From positions 1 through 39,153 of the IMG/VR virus record IMGVR_UViG_3300036772_000156: DNA of 39,153 nucleotides, one strand, 5' to 3'. This document shows positions 31,241-39,153 of the stretch, one piece after another. The translations under genes were made by a program, and so were the position numbers. Under the pieces are notes generated by a model that worked only from the letters and a program-made list of their open reading frames with translations, was not told the DNA's origin and ran no database searches. Position 1 is the stretch's first letter. Every line of letters begins with the position of its first letter. The stretch is from a virus.

Positions 31241-32735
31241 TCGCGGTGCCGCAATGCTGACCCTCACCGAGCCGCGGCTGGCCGCCGACCGCGCCAGCGT
31301 GATGTCCTCGCTGGACGCGCTGCTCGCCACCGGCGAGGCGCCGTTCCATTTCCTGGCCGATCGTTACAGAAACGCACCCAATGGGTTCTGGCGCGAAATC
31401 CTCGGCATCGAGCCGGATCCCTGGCAGGCCGACGCCAATCGGGCACTCGCCCACGGCCACACCAGGCTGTCGATCCGCTCCGGCCACGGCGTCGGCAAAA
31501 GCCGCTGGGCCGCCGGCTCGATGTGCTGGTTCGCCAACACCCGCGTGCCGATGAAAATCGGCGTCACCGCGCCGAGTGCGCCACAACTGTTCGATGCCTT
31601 ATGGGCCGAGGCCAAGGTGGTGTGGAATTTGCTGCCGCCGGCCTGGCGCGAGCTGTGGGACGTGCAGGCCGACCGGATCGAGCTCAAGGCGGCCCGCGAT
31701 GAGTGTTTCATCACCGCGCGCACCGCGCGCGCCGACAAGCCCGAGGCGCTGCAGGGCCTGCACGCCCGCGAGCTGATGCTGCTGGTGGATGAGGCCTCGG
31801 GGGTGGATGAGGCGGTGTTTCAGAGCGCCGGCGGCTCGATGAGCGGCGCCGGCGCGATCACGATTTTGACCGGCAATCCAACCCGCTCGACCGGGTTTTT
31901 CTGGCGCACCCACAACCTGGAACGCGAACGCTGGTGGTGCCGGCGGGTGTCGTGCACCGAGAGCAAGCGGGTGGCGCCGGAGTTCATCGCCGAGATCGCC
32001 GAGCGCTACGGCGAAAATTCCAACGCCTACCGGATCCGAGTGCTGGGCGAATTTCCACTGGCCGAGGCCGACACCCTGATCCCGGCCGATCTGGTGGAAA
32101 CCGCGATGCGGCGCGAGGTCGAGCCCGACTACACCACCGGCGAAATCTGGGGCGTCGATGTGTCGCGCTTCGGCGCCGACGAATCGGTGCTGATCAAGCG
32201 CCGCGGCACCAGGGTGACCGAGCCGCCGCGGCGCTGGCAGCAGATCGACACCATGCAACTCGCCGGCGCGATCAAGGCGGAATTCGATCTCACCCCGGTC
32301 GGCGCCCGGCCGCAACTGATCGCGGTCGATGTGATCGGCATCGGCTCCGGCGTGGTCGATCGGCTGATGGAGCAGAATTTGCCGATTCTCGGCATCAATG
32401 TCGGCGAAACCCCGTCGATCGCCGGCCGGTTCGCCCGGATGCGCGATGAGCTCTGGATCCGAGCCAGGGAATGGCTGGAAAGCCGCCGGGTCAGCCTGCC
32501 GTATGACGACAAGCTGCGCGCCGATCTGTGCGCGCCGCGGGTGACCTACCTGTCCGACGGCCGGATGCAGGTCGAAAGCAAGCAGGCGCTGCGCGCCCGC
32601 GGCTTCGCCTCGCCCGACAGTGCCGACGCGCTCTGCCTGACGTTCTGCCCGCCCGGCATGGCGCTGCAGCTCGGCATCGGCTCGATCTTGAACAGCAAAA
32701 CCCCGGTTCGGCGCGCCATCCGGGGGATGGAGTGA
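31227..32735 (+). CDS. terL: Terminase large subunit
   Basis: This 502-aa protein is the ATP-driven DNA packaging motor and nuclease. Walker A SGHGVGKS is at 85-92, Walker B LMLLVDEA at 183-190 and the coupling motif TGNPT at 215-219. The C-terminal RNase H-like nuclease has Asp311 (VDVSRFG), Asp368 (AVDVIGIGSG) and Asp464/467 (SPDSADAL). It starts at GTG 31227, overlapping the previous gene; a later ATG at 31254 is an alternative start. All functional motifs are intact. Confidence 0.95.
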   Translation: MAVDDRGAAMLTLTEPRLAADRASVMSSLDALLATGEAPFHFLADRYRNAPNGFWREILGIEPDPWQADANRALAHGHTRLSIRSGHGVGKSRWAAGSMCWFANTRVPMKIGVTAPSAPQLFDALWAEAKVVWNLLPPAWRELWDVQADRIELKAARDECFITARTARADKPEALQGLHARELMLLVDEASGVDEAVFQSAGGSMSGAGAITILTGNPTRSTGFFWRTHNLERERWWCRRVSCTESKRVAPEFIAEIAERYGENSNAYRIRVLGEFPLAEADTLIPADLVETAMRREVEPDYTTGEIWGVDVSRFGADESVLIKRRGTRVTEPPRRWQQIDTMQLAGAIKAEFDLTPVGARPQLIAVDVIGIGSGVVDRLMEQNLPILGINVGETPSIAGRFARMRDELWIRAREWLESRRVSLPYDDKLRADLCAPRVTYLSDGRMQVESKQALRARGFASPDSADALCLTFCPPGMALQLGIGSILNSKTPVRRAIRGME

Positions 32736-32776
32736 AGCCTGCGCGCAGTAAACCGTTGAAACTGTAGGAAACCACC

Positions 32777-33313
32777 ATGGAATGCTATGTTGTGTGGGTG
32801 CAGCGTGTCGAGGCCGGCGGACCGCCGCCGCAAGTCTGGCCTGGTCCGGGGTATCCGAGCCACCCGATCGCGCCCGGTGGTCCGCCGCCCGGCGTCTGGC
32901 CTGGTCCGGGGTATCCGAGCCACCCGATCGCGCCCGGTGGTCCGCCGCCTGGTGTCGGTGGTGGTCCGGTCTATCCGCCGGGCGTGTGGCCGAGCCCGCC
33001 AGGCGGTGGTGGCTATCCCCCGCAGGTCGGTGGCGGTCCGGTGTATCCGCCGGTCGTTGGTGGCGGCCCGGTCTATCCGCCCTATCCCGATCAGGGCCTG
33101 CCGGGACAGCCGCCCTATCCCGATCAGGGCCTGCCGGGACAGCCGCCGTATCCCGATCAGGGCCTGCCGCCAGGGCAGGGGCATCCCAGCCATCCGATCG
33201 CGCCCGGCGGTGGCCCGAGCCAGGGGCCGGGCTTCCCGACCCCGCCGATGGCGCCCGGTGGACAACCCGGCCAGCCGATCGCTGGGCCGCCGCAGCCCGA
33301 GCCGAAGCGCTGA
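32777..33313 (+). CDS. Pro/Gly-rich repeat protein
   Basis: This 178-aa protein starts MECYVVWVQRVEAGG and then consists of repeats: two or three copies of GPGYPSHPIAPGGPPP, several VGGGPVYPP units, and three YPDQGLPGQPP units. Such proteins are common next to terminase and portal in podoviruses, but their role is unknown to me. The GC-rich repeats keep all three forward frames open here; this frame has the AGGAAA site and the family-like sequence. Repeats could allow length change. Confidence 0.65.
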   Translation: MECYVVWVQRVEAGGPPPQVWPGPGYPSHPIAPGGPPPGVWPGPGYPSHPIAPGGPPPGVGGGPVYPPGVWPSPPGGGGYPPQVGGGPVYPPVVGGGPVYPPYPDQGLPGQPPYPDQGLPGQPPYPDQGLPPGQGHPSHPIAPGGGPSQGPGFPTPPMAPGGQPGQPIAGPPQPEPKR

Positions 33314-33316
33314 GCC

Positions 33317-33535
33317 GTGAGTGAAGGCCTGCCGCGCGCTCTCGATCCAGCGCTGTTGCGCGCGCTGGAAGCGCGGGCGCGCGGCGAGGCCGATTTCGTG
33401 GCGCAGATCGCCACCGTGCAACGGGAAAACTGGGATGCCGCGCTGGATGCCTATCGCACCTGTTTCGAGGCAGCCGCCAAGGCGCTGCTCGAGCGCGCCC
33501 GGCTGGCCCGTGACCGCAGGAACACCCGCCCATGA
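33317..33535 (+). CDS. Small helical protein
   Basis: This 72-aa protein starts at GTG 33317 and is almost all helical (PALLRALEARARGEADFVAQIATVQ, then AALDAYRTCFEAAAKALLERA). Its stop overlaps the next ATG. It lies in the packaging-portal operon and is likely an accessory head-assembly protein. No family recognised. Confidence 0.55.
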   Translation: MSEGLPRALDPALLRALEARARGEADFVAQIATVQRENWDAALDAYRTCFEAAAKALLERARLARDRRNTRP

Positions 33536-33732
33536 GCGATGAGCTGGCGCTGACCGGCTGGGCACTGCGCCGCACCGACGGCTCGGTGGTGGTGCGGATC
33601 GGCCGCGAGGTGGACGAAGCGACGATCTGGAAGCTCGGTCTGGGCTGGCCGACCGAGGAAGAAATCACCTGGGCCAAGGAGCACGGCGCCCGCGCCTACC
33701 GCTGCCGCGTGCTCTGTCTGGACGCGGTATGA
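33532..33732 (+). CDS. Small hypothetical protein
   Basis: This 66-aa protein is beta-rich at first (TGWALRRTDGSVVVRIG) and then helical (TEEEITWAKEHG). ATG and stop both overlap neighbouring genes, ending within the portal start. Function unknown. Confidence 0.55.
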   Translation: MSDELALTGWALRRTDGSVVVRIGREVDEATIWKLGLGWPTEEEITWAKEHGARAYRCRVLCLDAV

Positions 33733-36700
33733 GCGGCAGCATTCCCGCGCCGCCGGCACCGCTCGCCGCGCAGCTTCGCGCGCTGACCGATCCGCGGCAC
33801 CCGCGCGACGCGATGTTCCTGCCCAAAGGCGCGCCGGAACCGCGCCAACTGCATCCGCGGGTGCAGCGAATCGCCCGCCGCGAGGGCACCCTGCTCACCA
33901 CCAATCCGGTGAAGGGCGCGGCGTTTGCCGCCGCCCAGCACATCGACGACCCGCTGATGGCGCGGCTGCTCGCCACCCCGCAGCCGGCCGGTATGGCCCC
34001 CGCCGGGCAGGCCGCCAGCCAGGCGGCATTGCCGGCCGCGATTCACGCCGCGCCGCCAGACGACGATGCGGATGCGGGCGCGGCGCCGCCGCCGGCCGCG
34101 CCGCCGCTGCCCAACGGGCGGCCGGATTTTTCCGATGGCGGGATGGATCTGCCGTTCGCGCCGCCCAAGCCAGCGCATCGGCCGCCGCTGGTGATGATGT
34201 CCGCCGGCGGCCTGCAGCTCGGGCCGGACCAGGCGCTGGCCGCGGCGCTGCGTCCGGATGACGCGATGCCGCCGGCGCTGGCGCGCTATCAGGCCGGGCT
34301 GCAGCCCGCGATCGCCCCCGCCGGGGTCGATTGGCAGCAGGAAATCGTGTTCGACCGGCTGGCCCGCGATGACGCCTCGATCCAGTCGCAGATGCTGTAT
34401 TATTTTGAACGCGCACGGAGTTACGACTACCAGCTCAGCCTCGAGCGCATGCTGGCCAGCGATTATTACAACGGCCGACCGCTCGGCACCGAGGAAGAAG
34501 GTCGCTCCAAGCTGGTGATGACCACGGTCCGCGATACCGTGCGCGCCACCCTGCCGTCGCTGCTGCGGATCTTCACCGCGGTGGAAAACCCGTGCGAATT
34601 CACCCCGGAAGTGGCTGAAAATGAACAATTGGGCGTGCTGCACGCCGGGCTGGCGCGGCAGGCCACCACATACGCCAAATGGGCGCTGTTCAACGCCAAT
34701 CCCGGCTGGCAGATCCTGCATGACGTGATCCTGGACGGGCTCACCCGCAAAGTCGGCTGGGTGCGCTGGTACTGGGGCGAGCAGCGGGCGCAGCGGATCG
34801 AAGAATGCGAGCGGCTGCTGCTGCCGCAACTGCATGCCATCCTGGCCGAGCCCGGCATCACCGCGCAGCGGGTGACCCGCCGCCCGATGCTGCCGAACGA
34901 GCAGCGCGCCGTCGCCGCCACCCCGGAAGGCGCGCAATATCTCGCCCAAGGCGGCCCGGCGGAGTTTTACGGCTGCGTGATCACCCGCTCGGCGGCGCGC
35001 GGCTGGCCGATCGTCGAGGCGGTGCCGTCGGAATGCGTCTGGGTGGTGTCGGATGCCGACACGCCGGACAACGCCAAGGCGATTTTCCATATCCGCGAGC
35101 TGCCGGTGTCGGATCTGGTCTCCGCCGGGCTGCCCGAGGACAAGGTGGTGCGGGCGAGCCAGGAAAGCATCAATTTCCGGCGCCGCGCCGAGATGGTGCG
35201 GCGCGATCCCGCCTCCGGGCGCGCGCTGCCGCTCGGCGCGCCGCCCAACGATCCCTCGATGAAGCTGGTGCGCTACTGCGAGGGGTTTATCCGCATGGAC
35301 ACCGACGGCGATAACGTCGCCGAGCTGATCCACACTCACGCGGTCGGCTACAACCCGATCCTGGTGCGCTGGGACCGCACCGACGAAGTGCCCTTGGCGG
35401 CGTTTTCGCCCTATAGGGAACCGGGCCGGATCATCGGCATGTCGCAGGCCGACATGGTGATGGACCTGCAAAAGACCGAAACCCAGGTGGTCCGCGCGGT
35501 GCTGGACTCACTCGGGCAGTCGATCTTTCCGCGCACCGTCGCGGTGATCGGCCAGGCCACCATGGAGGACGTGCGGCAAACCGCCGTCGGCGCGATCATT
35601 CGGGTGACTCAGCCCGGCGCGGTGTCCGAACTATCAAAACCGTTCGTTGGCGCCCAGGCGCTGCCGGTGATGGAATACCTCGAGGCGGTGCGCGAAAGCC
35701 GCACCGGGATTACCCGTTCTTCCCAAGGGCTTACCGCCGAATCCTTGCAGAGCACCACACCGATGGCGGTCAGTGCGCAGACCAGCGCCGCGCAGGACCG
35801 GATCGATATGATCGCGCGAACTTTGGCCGAAACCGGGTTAGTGCCATTGTATCGCGGCCTGTTAAGGCTGATGGCGAAGCACCAGGACCGCCCGAATGTG
35901 CTGTCGCTGCGCGGCCAGTGGATCACCATCGATCCGCGCGCGCTGTCGATCGTGTGGGCGGTGCAGTGCAACGTCGGCGGCAAGGGCACGGTGCAGGAAC
36001 AGCTCGCCATGCTGGCCGCGATCGCGGCGAAACAGGAAGCAATTCTGGCGCCGGCGGTGGCGCAGGGCCAGCTCGACACCCCGCTGGTCGGGCTGGTGGA
36101 GTATCGCAACACCCTGGCCAGGATGTGCGAGGTGGCCGGGATTTCCGACGTGGTGAGCTATTTCAAGGAGTTGCCGCCGGGCTGGCAACCGCCGCCGCCG
36201 CCGCCGCCGCAACCCTCGACCGATCAGGTGCTGGCGCAGATCGAGCAGATGAAGGCGCAGATGGACGCCGCTGATGATACGAGACAAGCCCAAACCGACC
36301 GGTTCAAGATCGCGCTGGACGATGAGCGCTCGCGCGATGAGGCCGCGGTCACCGCCTGGGTCGCCGCCTACGCCACCGCGGCCCAGCACGGCACGCCGAT
36401 CCCGAGCATTCTCGAGTTCAAAGCTGCGTTAAAGTCCGATCTGCCGACCCAGATGCTGCTGGCGCCCGCGGTCGCGCCGGGGATGCCCGGTACCGCACCG
36501 CCGGGCGCCGGGCCGGGTGGGCCGCCAGGTCCGCAGCCGGCCGCCGGCCCGCAGGGGATACCAATTCCGATGTCGGGGGCGCCAATCCGCCCGGCACTCG
36601 GCGCACCGCTGGGGCCTCCCGGTCCTCAGCGGGGAATGCCGGCCGCCGGGCCGCCGGGTGGTATAGCAGGCAGGCTCCCACCCGTGCCCGGCGGCGGCGG

Positions 36701-36872
36701 ACCACCCGGTGGCTTCGGACCAGCACCACCGGGCGCCGCGACCGCAGATCCCGCCACGTTGCTGGCGATGCGGCGGGCGATGCTGTCGCGCGGCGCGGTG
36801 ACGCCGGGTGCGGTGCTGCAGAACCGCGCCCTGCTGCCGCCGCAGCCGCCGCCAGGCGGACCCAATGGTTGA
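33729..36872 (+). CDS. Portal protein with N-terminal extension
   Basis: This 1047-aa protein forms the dodecameric head gate. The portal core, P22-like, begins near residue 205 with FDRLARDDASIQSQ, then ERMLASDYYNGRPLGTEEEG and TVRATLPSLLRIF. A DMVMDLQKTETQVVRA segment and a coiled C-terminal region (QIEQMKAQMDAAD) follow. Residues 1-90 form an extra domain (DPRHPRDAMFLPKGAPEP, then TTNPVKGAAFAAAQHIDDPLM), with a Pro/Ala linker to about 200. The last 150 residues are Pro/Gly-rich. The length is well above normal because of these additions. Confidence 0.85.
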   Translation: MSGSIPAPPAPLAAQLRALTDPRHPRDAMFLPKGAPEPRQLHPRVQRIARREGTLLTTNPVKGAAFAAAQHIDDPLMARLLATPQPAGMAPAGQAASQAALPAAIHAAPPDDDADAGAAPPPAAPPLPNGRPDFSDGGMDLPFAPPKPAHRPPLVMMSAGGLQLGPDQALAAALRPDDAMPPALARYQAGLQPAIAPAGVDWQQEIVFDRLARDDASIQSQMLYYFERARSYDYQLSLERMLASDYYNGRPLGTEEEGRSKLVMTTVRDTVRATLPSLLRIFTAVENPCEFTPEVAENEQLGVLHAGLARQATTYAKWALFNANPGWQILHDVILDGLTRKVGWVRWYWGEQRAQRIEECERLLLPQLHAILAEPGITAQRVTRRPMLPNEQRAVAATPEGAQYLAQGGPAEFYGCVITRSAARGWPIVEAVPSECVWVVSDADTPDNAKAIFHIRELPVSDLVSAGLPEDKVVRASQESINFRRRAEMVRRDPASGRALPLGAPPNDPSMKLVRYCEGFIRMDTDGDNVAELIHTHAVGYNPILVRWDRTDEVPLAAFSPYREPGRIIGMSQADMVMDLQKTETQVVRAVLDSLGQSIFPRTVAVIGQATMEDVRQTAVGAIIRVTQPGAVSELSKPFVGAQALPVMEYLEAVRESRTGITRSSQGLTAESLQSTTPMAVSAQTSAAQDRIDMIARTLAETGLVPLYRGLLRLMAKHQDRPNVLSLRGQWITIDPRALSIVWAVQCNVGGKGTVQEQLAMLAAIAAKQEAILAPAVAQGQLDTPLVGLVEYRNTLARMCEVAGISDVVSYFKELPPGWQPPPPPPPQPSTDQVLAQIEQMKAQMDAADDTRQAQTDRFKIALDDERSRDEAAVTAWVAAYATAAQHGTPIPSILEFKAALKSDLPTQMLLAPAVAPGMPGTAPPGAGPGGPPGPQPAAGPQGIPIPMSGAPIRPALGAPLGPPGPQRGMPAAGPPGGIAGRLPPVPGGGGPPGGFGPAPPGAATADPATLLAMRRAMLSRGAVTPGAVLQNRALLPPQPPPGGPNG

Positions 36873-37128
36873 GATCACCGAGGCCAACGCGCGCGAGGCC
36901 GGCCAGGCGGCCGAGCGGCTGCTGGCCGATCGGTTTCTGGCTGAGACGCTGGACGAAATCATTATGATCAACACCGAGCAGGCGATCGTTCACAAAGACC
37001 GCGATATGCGGCGCGAGGCGCGCCACCTGGTGCTCGCGGTGCAGAGCCTGCGCACCCAGCTCCGCGCGGTGTTCGAGCACTGGCGGGATGCGGCGAAGAT
37101 CTACCAGTCCGCGCGGGCGCGCGAATGA
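36865..37128 (+). CDS. Small helical protein after portal
   Basis: This 87-aa protein starts at ATG 36865, just before the portal stop. It is strongly helical (EANAREAGQAAERLLADRF, then RDMRREARHLVLAVQSLR) and could form a coiled coil. Its stop overlaps the next ATG. Position suggests a head-assembly helper. No known family. Confidence 0.6.
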   Translation: MVEITEANAREAGQAAERLLADRFLAETLDEIIMINTEQAIVHKDRDMRREARHLVLAVQSLRTQLRAVFEHWRDAAKIYQSARARE

Positions 37129-37286
37129 ACCAGAAAAAGCGCGGGCCGTGGCAGCTCGAATTGCGCAAAAAGCGGGCGCAGCACATGGCGGAAAAACGCC
37201 GCCAGGCGGCGCGATTCTGGGACCGCTACCGCCGCGTGCTCGACGTGAAACCCCCGAGGAGGCCAGCAGGTTTGACCGATGAGTGA
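37125..37286 (+). CDS. Very small basic helical protein
   Basis: This 53-aa protein is highly basic (NQKKRGPWQLELRKKRAQHM, EKRRQAARFWDRYRRVL). Its ATG overlaps the previous stop, and its stop overlaps the scaffold gene ATG. The charge suggests nucleic-acid or scaffold contact. Not identifiable by family. Confidence 0.55.
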   Translation: MNQKKRGPWQLELRKKRAQHMAEKRRQAARFWDRYRRVLDVKPPRRPAGLTDE

Positions 37287-38460
37287 CACCACCACTGCAC
37301 CGCCGCCGGCCGCCGGCCGCACCGCCGGGGCCGACCGCGCCGCCGATCAGCAGTCGCGGCTGCACATGAACGATCGCGCCGGCGACGGCCCGACCGTCAC
37401 GGTGGACAACGCCGCCGCCACCCTGCTGCGGCGCCGCCGTGGCGAGGCGGCACCGCCGGCCGCCGCCGTGCCGACCCCTGAGCCGAAGCCGGGCGAATCG
37501 GCGCCGGCCGCGCCGCCGCGGCCCAGGCCCGAGCCGGCGCCGGCGCGCGAGGCCGCCCAGGCTGGCGATGACGTGCTGGACCGGCTCGCGGAGCAGTTGC
37601 GCGGCGAGTCGACGACGGCACCGGCGCCAGTTTCTGCGGGTGCGGCACCGGCCGCGGCGCAGGCCGCGCCGGACGGGCTCGAGCTCACCATCGGCGGCCA
37701 GGCGCGGCGGTTCACCCAGGCGCAGCTCGCCGAACACGTCGAGCGCGGCCTCGACTACACCCGCAAGATGCAGGATCTGGCCGCGCGGCAGCGCGAGTTC
37801 ACCGAGCAACAGCGCTCGCTCGAGGCGCTGCTGCCGACCATCATTCCCGAGGTGCAGCGCCAGGTGTCGGTGCTCGAGGCGCAGCTCGGCGAAAACACCG
37901 ATTGGGAAAAGCTCTACGCCGAGGACCGCGAGGAGTACTGGCGGCGCGATGCGATTCGGAAGAACTACGAAGCCCAGCAGAAGCGGCTGGCGCAGATGCA
38001 ACAGGTGGAGACCGCCGAGCAGGCCCGGCGCAGCCAGGCGATCATCGAGCACGGCCACCAGTGGCTGGCCGAGAAGGTGCCGCTGTGGAAAGACCCGGAA
38101 CAGCGCGGCCGGCTGATCGGCGAGATCAAGAGCTATGGCCGCGAGATGGGGCTGACCGCGCAGGAGCTCAGCCGGATCGATGATCCGCGCCACGTGCACA
38201 TCATGCTGCACGCGCTGGCGTGGCGGAATTCGATGAACCGGGTGAACGGCAGCACGCCGCTGGCGCCGGTGCCGCAGCGCGGTTTCGGCGGCCATGACAG
38301 CCGCAACGGCGCCAATCGCGGCAATGGTGGCGCGCGCGGTAACGGGGCCGCGCTGGACGCGCTCGAGGACCAGTTTGCCCAGCGTGGCAACGTCGATAAC
38401 GCGGTCAAGCTGGCGCTGGCGCGGCGCACCCAGGGCGGCGGCGGCGGGCGGCTGCAATGA
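37279..38460 (+). CDS. Scaffolding protein
   Basis: This 393-aa protein guides capsid assembly and leaves before maturation. The first 130 residues are Pro/Ala-rich and disordered. A LELTIGGQARRFTQAQLAEHV segment and RGLDYTRKMQDLAARQREFTEQQ lead into long helices (about 160-270), the normal scaffold pattern. The end is Gly/Asn-rich. It lies between portal and capsid genes on the circular map, as expected. Assignment is by composition, motif DYTRKMQDLA and position. Confidence 0.75.
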   Translation: MSDTTTAPPPAAGRTAGADRAADQQSRLHMNDRAGDGPTVTVDNAAATLLRRRRGEAAPPAAAVPTPEPKPGESAPAAPPRPRPEPAPAREAAQAGDDVLDRLAEQLRGESTTAPAPVSAGAAPAAAQAAPDGLELTIGGQARRFTQAQLAEHVERGLDYTRKMQDLAARQREFTEQQRSLEALLPTIIPEVQRQVSVLEAQLGENTDWEKLYAEDREEYWRRDAIRKNYEAQQKRLAQMQQVETAEQARRSQAIIEHGHQWLAEKVPLWKDPEQRGRLIGEIKSYGREMGLTAQELSRIDDPRHVHIMLHALAWRNSMNRVNGSTPLAPVPQRGFGGHDSRNGANRGNGGARGNGAALDALEDQFAQRGNVDNAVKLALARRTQGGGGGRLQ

Positions 38461-38633
38461 GCCCGCTCGGCATCGTTCTGCTGGTGCTGCTGATCGTGGT
38501 GCTGGCGGGCGGCTTCGGTGGCTACCGCTACGGCTGGGGGCCGGCGTCGTGGCCGTATTACGGGCCGAGCATCGGCGTGGTCAGCCTCATTCTCGTGGTG
38601 CTGCTGATCCTGCTGCTGCTGGGGCACATCTAG
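38457..38633 (+). CDS. DUF3309-like small membrane protein
   Basis: This 58-aa protein has two hydrophobic spans around a GYRYGWGPASWPYYGPS turn (LGIVLLVLLIVVLAGG and VVSLILVVLLILLLLGHI), matching DUF3309-type proteins of alphaproteobacteria. Its ATG overlaps the scaffold stop. It could assist lysis or be a membrane modulator; the family function is not known. Confidence 0.65.
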   Translation: MSPLGIVLLVLLIVVLAGGFGGYRYGWGPASWPYYGPSIGVVSLILVVLLILLLLGHI

Positions 38634-38637
38634 CGGG

Positions 38638-38880
38638 GTGAAACTGCCGCGCGATGTGGACGTTCGTTCGCTCGCGGCGGTGTTGTTCGGCTTCGTGGTG
38701 GTGATCGTGTTCGGCGGCATCGCCACGGTCGCAGTCGCGTGCCGGATCTTTGGCACCAGTTGCATCGCCGACTCGGCCGGCGCGCTCGAAACGGTGCGCG
38801 GGCTGACCGAAAATATCATTGCCATTTTATTGGCCCTGATGGCCGGCACCGCCGGGCGGCCGCCCAGGGAACCGCCGTGA
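38638..38880 (+). CDS. Putative holin-like membrane protein
   Basis: This 80-aa protein starts at GTG 38638. It has one clear membrane segment at about 11-34 (AAVLFGFVVVIVFGGIATVAV) and a second, weaker one near 58-71 (NIIAILLALMAGTAG). Small size and two spans fit a holin, but holins are too varied to identify by sequence. It lies with the DUF3309-type gene, far from the endolysin gene. It is the last gene before the leader. Confidence 0.5.
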   Translation: MKLPRDVDVRSLAAVLFGFVVVIVFGGIATVAVACRIFGTSCIADSAGALETVRGLTENIIAILLALMAGTAGRPPREPP

Positions 38881-39005
38881 GCTGCTCGGGGCGAATCGGG
38901 AACGCAGCGTGAGAATCGGTGAACGGGCGGCGAACCGCGCGTGAGAAATCCGTCAACAGACTTTCGGGAATTGACAGGACCGTGAGCGCCGGCGCAGGGT
39001 TGCGC
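38881..39005 (+). promoter_or_regulatory. Gene-free leader, possible late promoter
   Basis: This part of the leader runs into 39006-39153 (equal to 1-148) and 149-242, giving about 367 non-coding bases on the circle. It has TTGACA at 38971-38976 as a possible -35 with only a weak -10, a GTCAACAGA copy at 38952-38960, and degenerate repeats of GCGTGAGAATCGGTGAACG type (near 38908 and 38938). It may hold the capsid-gene promoter. Confidence 0.4.
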
Positions 39006-39153
39006 CACGCCCGACCATGGCAGTCCTAGGGACCGAGCAACGCCGGGCGCAGTCGCGGGGAGTGCTGGACACCGACCCCGCGGCGCGACGTGCCTTCGCT
39101 GGCCTGACCGACCGGGGCCGTCGCGGCCCAACCGGAGTGCTTGCACCGACCGG
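39006..39153. repeat. Terminal direct repeat, right copy
   Basis: Identical to 1-148 except T at 39027 for C at 22. See the left copy. It closes the map and shows that late genes at 29490-38880 continue into the capsid gene. Confidence 0.95.

Noticed and set aside
31599-33677. Very long minus-strand open frame opposite TerL
   Set aside because: Antisense to intact terminase motifs; sequence is Arg/His-rich repeat-like with no known pattern.
33696-38457. Two long minus-strand open frames opposite portal and scaffold
   Set aside because: They follow codon bias of the plus-strand genes and show no start signal or family resemblance.

Overview
The window is a complete genome of a temperate, short-tailed (podovirus-like) phage on a circular map. 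The first 148 bases recur as the last 148 (39006-39153) with one mismatch, so the unique length is about 39,005 bp. The DNA is GC-rich. The gene set is a P22/SU10-style head (portal, terminase, scaffold, SU10-like capsid protein), a tail adaptor, a collar-type fibre and very large Ala/Gly-rich internal virion proteins. No tape measure, sheath or tube protein is present, which argues for a podovirus. The composition and closest remembered relatives suggest an alphaproteobacterial host; this is inference and the host cannot be named from the sequence.

Layout. (1) Late region, rightward, crossing the map junction: 29490 to 39005, then 243 to 16569. The order is TerS candidate, Zn/HTH protein, TerL, Pro-rich protein, portal, scaffold, DUF3309 and holin-candidate membrane proteins, then a gene-free leader, capsid protein, adaptor, fibres, nozzle-like protein, internal virion proteins, tail fibre and BPSL0067-type endolysin candidate. 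A methyltransferase and a PAPS-reductase-like ATP pyrophosphatase sit inside the virion block. (2) A leftward HTH gene (16566-16985). (3) A rightward run of very small genes (17242-19420), six of which have a small palindrome just before the ribosome binding site. (4) A leftward integrase plus small membrane protein (19529-20925), closed by a hairpin terminator region. (5) An AT-richer gene-free segment (20926-21194) with a DnaA-box match. (6) Rightward replication genes (21195-25003): small DNA-binding protein, Toprim primase, two unknowns, DUF927-type helicase. (7) A leftward regulatory/accessory block (25000-27832) facing a short rightward block (28012-28944). (8) A 545-bp gene-free region (28945-29489) full of inverted repeats with an AT-rich core, just before the packaging genes.

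The most striking signal is a set of eight 15-bp palindromes of the form TACGC-N5-GCGTA (some with one or two mismatched arm positions). They occur only at four promoter positions in the 25.8-28.0 kb block, with reproducible spacing of 24 and 32-33 bp. Four of them carry a TATA-like element placed like a -10. One lies in front of an 83-aa Xre-type HTH gene, which makes that protein the obvious candidate regulator. Together they look like an autoregulated lysis-lysogeny or accessory switch controlling proteins I cannot assign to known families.
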